Shown here piece after piece: positions 17,242 to 26,000 of a DNA stretch of 64,000 bases. This stretch comes from Segatella cerevisiae (lineage in GTDB: Bacteria > Bacteroidota > Bacteroidia > Bacteroidales > Bacteroidaceae). The stretch's first letter is position 1, and each line of letters starts with the position of its first letter. Made by a program: the position numbers and the translations under genes. The DNA lies in assembly GCF_024054555.1 (NCBI RefSeq), contig NZ_JAMXLY010000008.1:1-64000 (forward strand). Reading direction: 5' to 3'. The notes under the pieces were generated by a model. The model worked only from the letters and a program-made list of their open reading frames with translations, did no database searches and was not told the origin of the DNA.

Positions 17242-18243
17242 TCATTTCTTTCTGTAATGAGCCAGACTTTTCTCTATTCTCTCGGCAATATGCGCTCTCA
17301 GATCTGCCGGTGAAAGGACTTCGATCAAATCTCCGAAAGCCAGGAGTTCCTGTTGCAACTCGAAGTTGATCTTGACATGCAGGGAGAACACTGCCCCTTC
17401 GCTGTCTTCATATACGAGTTTCTGACTCTTATGGAGCGGTTTTGTGATCAAGTAAGGCTTTTGGTGTGCCGATACACGGAAAATGATTTGTTTGACCTCG
17501 TTCTCCCCTTTCATGACGCCGACGCCTATCTTATCATTAAAGTAGGTGGCAGACAGGTCTAACTTAGACTCCACGAAAGGTTCTTCGGAAGGTACTATAG
17601 ATAGGATACGGTCTAAGGAATAGATGCTCACGGTGTCATACCCTTTGTCCGACCCCAGGAGAAACCACCTGTTGTTATACTGTTTCAGCAGATAAGGATA
17701 GACGGTCCTCTGCACGGGTTCGTCATGCCTGAAGTCCTGATAAGTCAAGAGGATTGTCGCTTTATGGGCAATCAGGTCATAGAGTTTTGTAAAATGTTCC
17801 ATACCCCGGTTATAACTGGCATCCTCAAACATGACAATAGGCCGTTCGGGTTTGTTGATAGCAATGTCCAGCCGTGCCTCCAACTCATCTATCCATGCGA
17901 ATCTCGGGATGCCATGCAGGCGTTTCAAGGCTGAAAGGGCCAGAGTGATCTTTTCGTATTCCTCTGTTGTGAGTTCGGAATTGAAGATACTGAAGTCGGA
18001 GTCTTGGTAGTGATAGTAGGTGATCCGCCCGTGTTGCTCCGCTTCTATCACCACATTGTATTTATTGGAGATCTCGTTCAGGTCATTGAGAATGGTCGTG
18101 CGTGAGGTGATCAATTTGTCCCCCCTGCGTTCAAGTTCTTTATTGCAGAGGTCTTGGAGTTCTTGCCGGGAGTGCCCTCTTCGGTCCTGCAGATACCTGT
18201 CGAGTACCTTTTCTCTTGTAGAATAATCTTTTGTATTTGCCAT
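17242..18243 (-). CDS. WYL-domain transcriptional regulator (BrxR-like position)
   Basis: A 333-residue protein with an N-terminal winged helix (STREKVLDRYLQDRRG, then SRTTILNDLNEIS at about 42-54), a central WYL domain (ATILLTYQDFRHDE, YPYLLKQYNNRWFLLG, then SIYSLDRI at about 155-215) and a C-terminal WCX-like part (KQIIFRVSAHQKPYL). WYL proteins sense nucleic-acid-like ligands and often repress BREX, CBASS and other defence loci. It lies directly upstream of the BREX operon on the same strand with its own promoter (minus TATTTTTG at 18262-18269) and 133 bases before the XRE gene, so it is the probable BREX master regulator. Confidence 0.88.
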   Translation of the reverse strand: MANTKDYSTREKVLDRYLQDRRGHSRQELQDLCNKELERRGDKLITSRTTILNDLNEISNKYNVVIEAEQHGRITYYHYQDSDFSIFNSELTTEEYEKITLALSALKRLHGIPRFAWIDELEARLDIAINKPERPIVMFEDASYNRGMEHFTKLYDLIAHKATILLTYQDFRHDEPVQRTVYPYLLKQYNNRWFLLGSDKGYDTVSIYSLDRILSIVPSEEPFVESKLDLSATYFNDKIGVGVMKGENEVKQIIFRVSAHQKPYLITKPLHKSQKLVYEDSEGAVFSLHVKINFELQQELLAFGDLIEVLSPADLRAHIAERIEKSLAHYRKK

Positions 18244-18261
18244 TAGGAATAGATTGGTTTA

Positions 18262-18269
18262 CAAAAATA
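18262..18269 (-). promoter_or_regulatory. Promoter -7 element of the WYL regulator
   Basis: The minus strand reads TATTTTTG, matching TAnnTTTG, 19 bases before the start codon. Confidence 0.5.
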
Positions 18270-18314
18270 AACAAAATTTTTCAATTCGTTCACTTTCTAT
18301 GGACATATCCCCTA

Positions 18315-18322
18315 TAATTTTG
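18315..18322 (+). promoter_or_regulatory. Promoter -7 element of the lipocalin-like lipoprotein gene
   Basis: TAATTTTG matches TAnnTTTG and lies 38 bases before the ATG. It faces away from the WYL promoter in the same 117-bp intergenic region. Confidence 0.5.
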
Positions 18323-18360
18323 CCGTAAATTAAAAATTATTCACTTTAAATAGGTCTTAT

Positions 18361-18837
18361 ATGAAAAAATTGAATCTTTACAGTCTTTTAGGATTGCTTG
18401 TGTGTCTGTTTACTTTCTCAGGTTGTTCTTCCGATGATGACGACGGTGTATCTTCCGATGACATCAAGAACAATATCGTCGGTTTATGGGAGACGACCCA
18501 TATTTCCGGTTATACCTATGACGATACTGAGGATGAGAAAATCATCTCAGTAGATAAGGATCTGCCGTTGGAGGAAAAAGAACGCATCTTGTTCAGAGGT
18601 GACGGTACTTACAAGTACTACTACTATCTCGAAACTTTGGGTACGTGGTACGGCGGTAGTTATTCCTGTAAATATGAGGTCTCGGGCAACAAGATCATTC
18701 TCTATGACTCCAAAGGGGATATAGATGGGACTTTCTCCGTGACTTCCATCAAAGGTGACAAAGCTGTTATCGAGTATACGCTCGAAGAGGGCCCTCAATA
18801 CGTCTGCCATACGTCTTTGACAAAAATCGAAGAATAA
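18361..18837 (+). CDS. Lipocalin-like surface lipoprotein
   Basis: A 158-residue lipoprotein. The signal peptide ends in the lipobox FSGC with Cys22, followed by SSDDDD, an acidic tract like the Bacteroidota lipoprotein export signal, which suggests exposure on the cell surface. The body (NNIVGLWETTH at about 37-47, then RGDGTYKYYYYLETLGTWYGGSYSCKYEVSGNKIILYD) has the beta-rich pattern of lipocalin-like DUF families. The ligand is unknown. It is followed by a second lipoprotein gene 36 bases on, and the two may be co-transcribed. Confidence 0.8.
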   Translation: MKKLNLYSLLGLLVCLFTFSGCSSDDDDGVSSDDIKNNIVGLWETTHISGYTYDDTEDEKIISVDKDLPLEEKERILFRGDGTYKYYYYLETLGTWYGGSYSCKYEVSGNKIILYDSKGDIDGTFSVTSIKGDKAVIEYTLEEGPQYVCHTSLTKIEE

Positions 18838-18873
18838 TTTATCATTGTCGTTCTAATATAAAATATCATTGCT

Positions 18874-19710
18874 ATGAAAAAAACTGGGACTTCACTGGCA
18901 TCGCTCTTGATTGCCACCGTAATCTGCTTCGGATTCACGTCTTGCAAGCAACTTTACTATCAGGTGTACGAGGTCAACTCGGATTCCCTGGACCAGAAAG
19001 ACAATTCGCTGGTGTATGAGAACAATGACCTCAAAGTGATGTATAATCTTTGGGGAGAAAACGGATCTATCGGTTTCATCGTACAGAACAAAACTGACAG
19101 GGATATTTTCCTGGACATGGGGCAGACTTTCTTCATCAAAAATGGTGCTGCCTATGACTATTTCAAAAACCGGGAATTCACGACGACCCGCACTATGGCT
19201 GAAAGCGTGGACTTCTCTCTCAGCCAGAGTTATCCGGGTATAGGCGGCTATTGGCCTGCAAGGTATTTCGTGCCGACAACGGTTTCGGAACTCACCAAAC
19301 TGCTCAAAGGGACGAGTAAATCGGTCACGGAAAAGGAGAAAGAACTGATCTGCGTGCCTGCCCGGGCTTACAAGGTTATCAGTGAGTATCATATTAACCC
19401 CGAACTGAAGATGACCTGCGACCGACACAAGGACTTCCCTCACAGTACAGTCGAACTGGAAAGTTATTCGGCGGATTCCTCTCCCCTGACTTTCAAGAAC
19501 CGACTCGCTTATTCGTTCAGCAAAAACGGTGAAGGACTGAAGCATATCGAAAATGCCTTCTATGTTTCCGGCATCTCCAATTACTCGACAAAGGCAGCTA
19601 CCGAGAAGGTGAAGGAAAAGGTGGACTGCTATAGCAAGGAGAAAGTCGAACAGAGATACTTCAAGATTGGTGGACCGAACAAATTCTATCAATCGTACAG
19701 ACATCGGTAA
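18874..19710 (+). CDS. Putative lipoprotein of unknown function, 278 aa
   Basis: The signal peptide ends FTSC with Cys24 as probable lipidation site; the residues after it (KQLYYQ) lack an acidic export signal, so it may face the periplasm. The rest is a beta-rich domain with NDLKVMYNLWGENGSIGFIVQNKT (a stretch typical of proteins that describe a folded immunoglobulin-like or DUF sandwich) and a central helical YKVISEYHINPEL segment. I recall hypothetical Bacteroidales proteins of this layout but no function. It is probably in one transcript with the preceding lipocalin-like gene, and a hairpin terminator follows at 19818. Confidence 0.7.
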   Translation: MKKTGTSLASLLIATVICFGFTSCKQLYYQVYEVNSDSLDQKDNSLVYENNDLKVMYNLWGENGSIGFIVQNKTDRDIFLDMGQTFFIKNGAAYDYFKNREFTTTRTMAESVDFSLSQSYPGIGGYWPARYFVPTTVSELTKLLKGTSKSVTEKEKELICVPARAYKVISEYHINPELKMTCDRHKDFPHSTVELESYSADSSPLTFKNRLAYSFSKNGEGLKHIENAFYVSGISNYSTKAATEKVKEKVDCYSKEKVEQRYFKIGGPNKFYQSYRHR

Positions 19711-19817
19711 TCTTATGACGGAATAACTTGATTGACACTCATCTGATAATTGGATAACCTGATCGTAATATATCTGATTCCATCGAGTTACCTGATTGAA
19801 AATCATTGTTTTGAAAG

Positions 19818-19857
19818 ACAAATGTCGTTCCTTTCCGGGACGGCATTTGTTGTTTTT
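19818..19857 (+). terminator. Terminator after the lipoprotein pair
   Basis: Fourteen-base arms (ACAAATGTCGTTCC and GGGACGGCATTTGT, G-U pairs allowed) are followed by TGTTTTT. Confidence 0.75.
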
Positions 19858-20273
19858 CCTCTTCTCAGTACAAAATTACCAGTCTGAGATAATTGTTGCT
19901 TTTGAGTATATCCCGGGCATTATTCAGAATACGTACTCGTTTATGATCCTATTGAGATAAGGATTGGTCTTTAGCAGGACTACATGGTATTCTGAGTTTC
20001 AGTGGTTGAGGCTGAGGTACGAGATATGGAACTCAGAATCTTTAATTCCTTAATTTGACTTATCCTGAAAAACTTTTCATATCTTTGTATCTCATACCAC
20101 TGAGGCGTGATCGTGAGTCACCTATACCCTCAATAAGCACACGACATGGAATCTCGTAATGTTGTACTTTAATGTGTGTAGAAAGTTCAGCCAAGTCTCA
20201 AATGAAAACTTTATGGTATTGAATGTAATAGACTGTCATAAAGACGGTTATTACATGATTAATATTGAATAAA
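19858..20273 (+). other. Intergenic stretch with promoter and long leader for the DUF4186 gene
   Basis: No gene is seen. The stretch holds an inverted repeat (ATTCTGAGTT at 19989-19998 and AACTCAGAAT at 20030-20039), then a promoter (TTTG at 20054-20057 and TATCTTTG at 20080-20087), giving a leader of about 180 bases. The leader contains a hairpin with GTAATA/TATTAC arms around a GTC-ATAAA-GAC stem at about 20224-20252, just before the start codon. Confidence 0.5.
20054..20087 (+). promoter_or_regulatory. Promoter of the DUF4186 gene
   Basis: A -33 TTTG and a -7 TATCTTTG are separated by 22 bases, close to the Bacteroidota consensus. Confidence 0.55.
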
Positions 20274-20714
20274 ATGCATCGAGTGATTGAATTGGATCTG
20301 TTTCCTGACCAGCAATCAGATGATGATCCTTTGGAACAGAAACACTATGATCTGACGGATCTGTTTGACAGATTGAGCCGGTCAAAGTTCCGTGCGAGTT
20401 TTTATCTGAATGCCAAAGATCGGGCAATCATTCAGGAGAAAGGCCTTGAGACAATCCGCCACCATGCGAAAGAGATCATAGCAAAGCGACTGGCACCGGC
20501 GGTCATCCCCAATGACGGGAAACAGACACCTATGCGGCATGGCACTTCGCCTGTATTCCTCGCCCAGCATGCTACGGCTTGTTGCTGCCGGCAATGCTTC
20601 TACAAATGGCATCACATCCCGCCCGGGAGAGAACTCACCAAAGCGGAGCAACACTATGCTGTAGAAGTGATAATGGAATGGATTAGACGGCAGTTACAGC
20701 AATCGGCTCATTGA
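20274..20714 (+). CDS. DUF4186 family protein
   Basis: A protein of 146 residues when started at ATG 20274 (an in-frame TTG at 20265 is less likely). The family pattern is clear: FDRLSRSKFRASFYL, ETIRHHAKEIIAKRLAPA, then PNDGKQTPMRHGTSPVFLAQHATACCCRQCFYKWHHI and a C-terminal VIMEWIRRQL. The conserved His and Cys (HATACCCRQC, KWH) look like a metal site or a catalytic cluster, but the family has no proven function. It ends 26 bases before the convergent YccF gene. Confidence 0.85.
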   Translation: MHRVIELDLFPDQQSDDDPLEQKHYDLTDLFDRLSRSKFRASFYLNAKDRAIIQEKGLETIRHHAKEIIAKRLAPAVIPNDGKQTPMRHGTSPVFLAQHATACCCRQCFYKWHHIPPGRELTKAEQHYAVEVIMEWIRRQLQQSAH

Positions 20715-20740
20715 AAACGATAAGTTGATTGCCCTCATCT

Positions 20741-21115
20741 TCAATCCGAAATGATCCTGACCCCGAACGGCGTCAAGGCCAATCCTGCAAGTTGAAACTG
20801 TTTTCTGCCAAACGGAATGCCGATGATCGTGATACAGAGCAGTGCGCCGAACAACAGATGTGTCAGCCATATCCATACGCCTCCTATCAGGAACCAGATC
20901 ACGTTCATGATGGCATCGAGACAACCTCTGTCATTCTGTTGGCTGACGACTTTCTGTCCGAAAGGCCACAAGACGTATATCCCTATTCTCAGGGAGGCTA
21001 TTCCGAAGGGAATACCGATGATGGTCACCATCATGACCAGACTGGCGACAAAGTATTCGAGGGCTGTCTCCAGTCCTCCGAAAATCAACCAGACAATGTT
21101 TCCTATTATTTTCAT
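20741..21115 (-). CDS. YccF domain inner membrane protein
   Basis: A 124-residue protein with two copies of the YccF motif, each a membrane helix followed by TIIGIPFG: residues about 31-38 and 96-103, preceded by NIVWLIFGG and NVIWFLIGG. That duplicated pattern is diagnostic of the YccF family. The function is unknown; the proteins are inner membrane proteins with four or five helices. It is transcribed toward the DUF4186 gene. Confidence 0.88.
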   Translation of the reverse strand: MKIIGNIVWLIFGGLETALEYFVASLVMMVTIIGIPFGIASLRIGIYVLWPFGQKVVSQQNDRGCLDAIMNVIWFLIGGVWIWLTHLLFGALLCITIIGIPFGRKQFQLAGLALTPFGVRIISD

Positions 21116-21224
21116 TGATTCTTATTTGGTAAAGCGTTTGAGTTGAACGGTTTTCCGAGTGTCTGAAATGCGATATTCCGTTTCATCTCCTGGAAAAAGA
21201 TGCGGGCAATTGATGGAAAATGCT

Positions 21225-21232
21225 TAACTTTG
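21225..21232 (+). promoter_or_regulatory. Promoter -7 element close to the acetyltransferase start codon
   Basis: TAACTTTG matches TAnnTTTG and ends only four bases before the ATG at 21237, which would make the transcript almost leaderless. Confidence 0.4.
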
Positions 21233-21236
21233 CGTC

Positions 21237-21761
21237 ATGTTCAAGATCAGAAAATGTGAAGTGCAGGATGTTCCTGCGGTAGGTGGATTCTATGACCGTA
21301 TCGTCTATGACCTCGTCCACCATATCAACTATCCACAATGGATGTACAAAGTCTATCCTTCCGTGGGTTCTGTCAAGGAAGATGTCGCCACAGGAAACCA
21401 GTTTGCCTGTTATGACGGTGACCGGATCTGCGGTGCGTTCGTCATCAACTCGGACCCCAAGGGCAGTTATGGGAAAGCCCGGTGGAAGCGGCAACTGAAA
21501 CAGGGGCAATACCTCGTGATCCATTCTCTTGCTGCTGATGACAAACAATTGCATCAGGGTATCGGCAGTGCCATGGTCAGGTATTGCATTGACTATGCCA
21601 AGCGACATGGCTTTCAGGCCATCCGACTTGATGTCGTTCCCGACAATACGCCAGCCCGCCGACTCTATGAGAAATTCGGGTTCTGCTATGCCGGGGATGT
21701 CGACTTGGAGCGCGGAATAACCACTATCCCTTCTTTCTCGATGTATGAACTGAATCTTTAA
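21237..21761 (+). CDS. GNAT family N-acetyltransferase
   Basis: A 174-residue acetyltransferase. The acetyl-CoA-binding motif A is QLHQGIGSAMVRYCIDYAKRHG at about 101-122 (Q-x-x-G-x-G type), preceded by the strand LVIHSLAADD and followed by the motif B strand IRLDVVPDNTPARRLYEKFGF. The substrate cannot be told from sequence; this type with N-terminal IRKCEVQDVPAV is a broad small-molecule or ribosomal-protein class. The gene stands alone between a divergent YccF gene and a convergent small ORF. Confidence 0.85.
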   Translation: MFKIRKCEVQDVPAVGGFYDRIVYDLVHHINYPQWMYKVYPSVGSVKEDVATGNQFACYDGDRICGAFVINSDPKGSYGKARWKRQLKQGQYLVIHSLAADDKQLHQGIGSAMVRYCIDYAKRHGFQAIRLDVVPDNTPARRLYEKFGFCYAGDVDLERGITTIPSFSMYELNL

Positions 21762-21783
21762 GGGAGTTTGAAGGGACTACAAC

Positions 21784-21939
21784 TTATTTGCCGTGCAATA
21801 CGGGGGAAGTGGAGTCCGGCCGATGCCCTTTCCTGTGACTTGACAGAATGCAGTCAGGCTGTGACACTGTTCTCGATGTCAGGAACGGATCGTTCCAACC
21901 ATACTTGTCGTCTAGATCTTGAGTGTATTTTCTGAACAT
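21784..21939 (-). CDS. Small protein, 51 aa, with strong ribosome binding site
   Basis: A 51-codon frame from ATG at 21939. It has what real genes have: a TATCTTTG promoter element at 21965-21972 (minus strand) and AGGAGG at 21945-21950 five bases before the start. The product begins MFRKYTQDLDDKYGWNDPFL and is hydrophilic with a His/Arg/Pro-rich end; I do not recognise it. A longer frame extending to 22056 would include the promoter and is rejected. Strong Shine-Dalgarno sites are rare in this lineage, which makes this one notable. Confidence 0.5.
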   Translation of the reverse strand: MFRKYTQDLDDKYGWNDPFLTSRTVSQPDCILSSHRKGHRPDSTSPVLHGK

Positions 21940-21964
21940 ATAGACCTCCTTTCTTGTTTCTCTA

Positions 21965-21972
21965 CAAAGATA
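21965..21972 (-). promoter_or_regulatory. Promoter -7 element of the 51-aa gene
   Basis: The minus strand reads TATCTTTG, 25 bases before the start codon. Confidence 0.5.
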
Positions 21973-22186
21973 GTCTTTTTTCTGAAGCAAGCCTTGTGTT
22001 CTACCTTCTTTTTTGATCAACTCGATTGTCTTTTCTTGTATCTTATTGACAGACAATGATTTTTGCAGATAGATTGGAATACCGGTTTAACTCTTTCCGT
22101 TTGCTGTTCAGATCCGTCAGGTCTATTGGGACCATACATTCGTGTGGATATCAATGCGAAACAGGCGATGAATCCGGAAAAATTGC

Positions 22187-22194
22187 TATATTTG
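22187..22194 (+). promoter_or_regulatory. Promoter -7 element of the gamma-carbonic anhydrase gene
   Basis: TATATTTG matches TAnnTTTG and lies 19 bases before the ATG. Confidence 0.55.
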
Positions 22195-22213
22195 CAAAAA
22201 CAGAAATAGAGTT

Positions 22214-22714
22214 ATGGCACTGATTAAAACTGTGAAGGGTAAGTCTCCCCGTTGGGGACAGAATTGTTATTTTTCAGAGAATGCTTCTCTCGTCGGAGAC
22301 ATTGCGATGGGCGATGATTGTTCCGTATGGTTCGGGGCAGTTCTCCGGGCAGACGTGGACGCTATACGTATAGGCAACCGCGTGAATATTCAGGACTGTG
22401 CCTGTATCCATCAGACGGGCGGCTTCCCGACTGTCATAGAGGATGACGTCTCTCTCGGCCATGGCGCCATTGCCCACGCCTGCACTGTCCACAAGGGGGC
22501 TTTGCTCGGTATGAATGCCGTTGTCCTCGACAGGGCTGACATTGGTGAGGGTGCTATCGTGGCTGCAGGTGCAGTGGTCCTCGAGGGTACGAAAGTCGGG
22601 CCTTATGAAATTTGGGCAGGTGTGCCTGCAAGACTGGTCAAGAAAGCATCGCCTGAACAGGCACTGGCCTTCTCCAAAAATTATCTGAAAATAAAAGAAT
22701 GGTTTAAAGAATAG
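22214..22714 (+). CDS. Gamma-carbonic anhydrase family protein (hexapeptide repeat)
   Basis: A 166-residue left-handed beta-helix protein with repeated [LIV]-G-x4 hexapeptides (ASLVGDIAMGDDCSVWFGAVLRADV, then IRIGNRVNIQDCACI). His66, His83 and His88 sit where the gamma-class zinc ligands lie, so a metal site is likely. Proteins of this group include carbonic anhydrases and close relatives such as CaiE/PaaY/YrdA with unproven reactions. It forms a trimer in the known family members. It is followed 16 bases later by a glutaredoxin-like gene in the same direction, so the two probably share the promoter. Confidence 0.9.
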   Translation: MALIKTVKGKSPRWGQNCYFSENASLVGDIAMGDDCSVWFGAVLRADVDAIRIGNRVNIQDCACIHQTGGFPTVIEDDVSLGHGAIAHACTVHKGALLGMNAVVLDRADIGEGAIVAAGAVVLEGTKVGPYEIWAGVPARLVKKASPEQALAFSKNYLKIKEWFKE

Positions 22715-22730
22715 CGATAAATAGAAAGAT

Positions 22731-23027
22731 ATGATTAAGATTTATGGAATGAAAACCTGCCATGACTGCAAATTTGTGGCCGGGCAGATTAAGAATGACA
22801 AGCGGTTCGTCATGATAGACATTGGCGAACAAGTGCAAGACCTCAAGGCTTTCATCCATCTGCGGGATCAGAATCCAGTATTCGATGAAGCCAAAGCTAC
22901 CGGTTCTGTTGGTATCCCCTGCTTTGTATTGGAGGACGGAACAGTCACCCTCAATCCTGAGGACGTGGGACTGAAAGGTTTTTCTGCTGAAGGTCCTTCC
23001 TGTAGTCTCGACGGTAAAGGATGCTGA
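22731..23027 (+). CDS. Glutaredoxin-related protein
   Basis: A 98-residue thioredoxin-fold protein. The redox motif is Cys10-x-x-Cys13 (MKTCHDC), followed by the cis-Pro strand GSVGIPCFVLEDGTVTL and the usual FxEDGT ending. The length and CxxC suit a class of short glutaredoxin-related proteins in Bacteroidota. It would act on protein disulfides or coordinate a metal in the cytoplasm. It has its start 16 bases after the gamma-carbonic anhydrase gene and ends before a hairpin shared with the convergent sbcC. Confidence 0.85.
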   Translation: MIKIYGMKTCHDCKFVAGQIKNDKRFVMIDIGEQVQDLKAFIHLRDQNPVFDEAKATGSVGIPCFVLEDGTVTLNPEDVGLKGFSAEGPSCSLDGKGC

Positions 23028-23047
23028 ATATTTCCTGACAAACTGGC

Positions 23048-23078
23048 GTTTCCTGCAGAGCTTTTCTCTGCGGGAAAC
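23048..23078. terminator. Bidirectional hairpin between the glutaredoxin gene and sbcC
   Basis: Arms GTTTCCTGCAGAG and CTCTGCGGGAAAC (one G-U pair) enclose a five-base loop, two bases from the sbcC stop codon. Confidence 0.6.
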
Positions 23079-23079
23079 A

Positions 23080-26000
23080 TCAGAGTTGTACCACTTCTAT
23101 CTTACTCTTGGTCGGATCGATCTCCCGGACTTGAATCTGGGTGGGGATCGTCTGCGCCAAAGTGGCGACATGGCTGATAATGCCTACCCGACGCCCGCCC
23201 ATCTGATGAAGACGCTCTAGAGTCGTCATCACAGCTTGCAGGTATTCGGGGTCTAGAGTCCCGAATCCTTCATCGATGAAGAGGGTGTCTACGCTATTGC
23301 TGGAGGCGCTGAGTTGGGACAGTGCCAAAGCCAGACTGAGGCTGACCATAAAACTCTCGCCGCCGGAAAGGATGCTCGTGCTCTGGGGCGGTGTGCCCAT
23401 GAACTTGTCCTTGACAAGGATCACTAATGAACCGGGACTGCAGGTGAGGATGAAACGGTCAGTAAACTGCTCCAGATAGCGGTTGGCTATCTTCAGAAGG
23501 TGTCCGAGGATGAAACTTTGGGCGATATTGCGGAACTTCGTACCGGCACTGTCTCCGAAATAGAACGAGAACCGCTTCCACCGCATATATTCCTGCCGGG
23601 CTTGCTCTGCTTCGGCACGTGCCTGCGCAGAGGCCTTGATCTTCTCGTCATCAGCCTTCAACTGTTGTGTGATCTCCCCATATTCCCGAGTCAGTGTGTC
23701 TTTTTCCGTTTTCTTCCCTGCTATCTGGTCATCCAGCATCTGGAGGGTCGTCCCCTCCTCTTTCACTTGCCGGTTGGCTTCCTGTTCCTGAATTTGCTTA
23801 GCGAGTGTCTGTATGGCACCTTTTGCCTTGTCCAGATTAGTCTTCAAGGTTTGATGGGCTGCTTCTATTTTGGCAATGGCAGTTTTGTCATACCGGCTGA
23901 GTTCTTGAAGTCTCATTTGCGTGATATTAGGGTGAGAGGAGAAAAAGTCCGATAGGGCTTTCTTCTTGGTTCCTATTTCCCGAGTGCAGGATGCGATGGC
24001 GGCATCCCAGTTGATGACCTTCTGAGAAAAGGTCAGCCAACTGCTGTCCAATTTCTCCACCGGTATCTGAATGGTTGCTGCGGGTATATCCTTTCCCCAG
24101 GTCTGCAAGATTTCAGGCGCGTTATTCTCGTAAGTTTGAATGGTGGTCTGCATTTGGGCATATTGCGCAATCAGGTCTTCCGTCTGCTTCAAGTTATTCT
24201 CGGCTTTTGAGACATTCTGTCCGGCATTAAGTAGTGCCGTGTCGAGCGCCGTCTGCGTCTTCTGTTCCGAACCGATAAGTTGAGTTAAACTGTTGATCTG
24301 TTCGATTTTCTTTGCCAGTTGGTTGCGCTGCGTATCGGCATCTTGTCGCAGTAGATTAATCTTGCCCAGGATGAGTTGCAGATTGAATGTCTCATTGTCA
24401 TGGAGGATACCCAACCTGATCAGTGTTTTCAGGAACTGATCCAATTGATTTTGATAGGTTGTCCTGTCAGTCTTCACTTTTCGGGCTTTTGTGCTCTCAT
24501 TTGCCTTCTTGCTTTTGATGAGAAGGGATTGGGAACGGCACGAGGTTGCCAAGTCATCATAGTGCTTTTTTGCGTCATCGTATTCCTGTTTGGGTTGCTC
24601 GAGAAGAGAGGCAAAATGCGCATCGTCCAAATGCGCGTCAATGGGTTTTCCGCAAACCGGGCAACGGTCGCCTGGGGCGAGGTCATGCCGGATCTGCTTC
24701 ACCACTTCTTTCGTGTTCCACTCGAGTTTTTCGTACACTGCCTTCTTGACCCTCAGGTCTTCAGTAGCCGTCTTGAAAGTTTGTTCGGTCTTCGTGAGTT
24801 CCCCTTCGTCCTTTTGGATCTCGTTTTGGAGTTGACTGAGTTCATTCTCTTCGCCCTGCAGTTGCTTCCCTTTTTCCTCGAGAAGATTCCGGTCACTGTC
24901 AACCTGATTGCAATTCAGGACGAAAGTTTCCAAATGTTTATCCTTTTGCCTAATTTCATCGGGTTTCAATGCATCCAATTCGACATTAAGGCGAACAATT
25001 TTCTGTCTTTGCTTTGCGGAATCCGCCTGTTTTTGATTCTGTTCAGTCTTGGCATCATTCACCTTTTGCCGGAGTTGTGGCAGCGTATTCTCTGCCAGCT
25101 GCTTTTTCTGATCAAGTGTTTGATGAGCCGTCAGGAGCGCCCCATAGTACAACTTCAGATCTGATTCCCGAGCCTTCTCTTTGTCGAGTCTGGTCACGGC
25201 ATCAAGTTGGTCTCGGTAATTGACCAGTGCTTCGTTACTTTCATGAATATCCTTAACCAACTGTTCTTCTGTCAGATAGACATCACTGTTCATCTGATTG
25301 TCCAACTCCTCCTTAGTTTTCAAGGCAGTAGCATACCGGTTGTGAGTTTCCTGGTAATGCTGAAGCCAGTCGCGTTGTTTCTGGAGTGCATCGATCTCTT
25401 TTTCCAAAGCCTTTTTCTGATTATCATCGACAGTTTGCTTGTCAAGTAGTTCCTGCCGTTGTTCACCCGTCAGTATCTGGATTTGGTCACAACGGTCCTG
25501 TTTGCGTTTGCTGTCTTCCCCCTTTTGCTGGGTGATCTCAAATATCGTCCGCCCTGTCTCACTGTAGATCTCAGTGCCGGTGAGGCGCTCGAGGATTTCC
25601 GACTTCTCGCTGGGTTTGCTTTTCAGAAATTTGGTAAATTCACCTTGTGCCAGCATCGAAGTGCGGCAGAACTGTTCATAACTGAGACCGATGAGTTCTG
25701 TGACACGGCGGCGGGCCTCCGTTTTCTTGTCAATGGTCTGATGCGTCTGCATATTCTCCAACAAGTTCTCATCCGCTTTGACTGCTCCGTTGATCTTGTT
25801 CCTGACACGAGCTACAGCCCACGTCGCCTTATAGGGAATGCCGTCGGTGGTTTCAAACTCGAGGATTGCCTTTGCCTCACTCTTGCCACGACGCAGGAGT
25901 TGGGCATTGCTGTTGACAGGAATCAGTTGTTCATCCCCATTCTGTCGTTTCATTCCGGTGGAATATTTCTCACTGTCGGGGAACGACATGCGGGGCGTCT

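Noticed and set aside
21940..22056. Longer N-terminal extension of the small gene at 21784
   Set aside because: The extension crosses the promoter, while a good ribosome binding site precedes the ATG at 21939.
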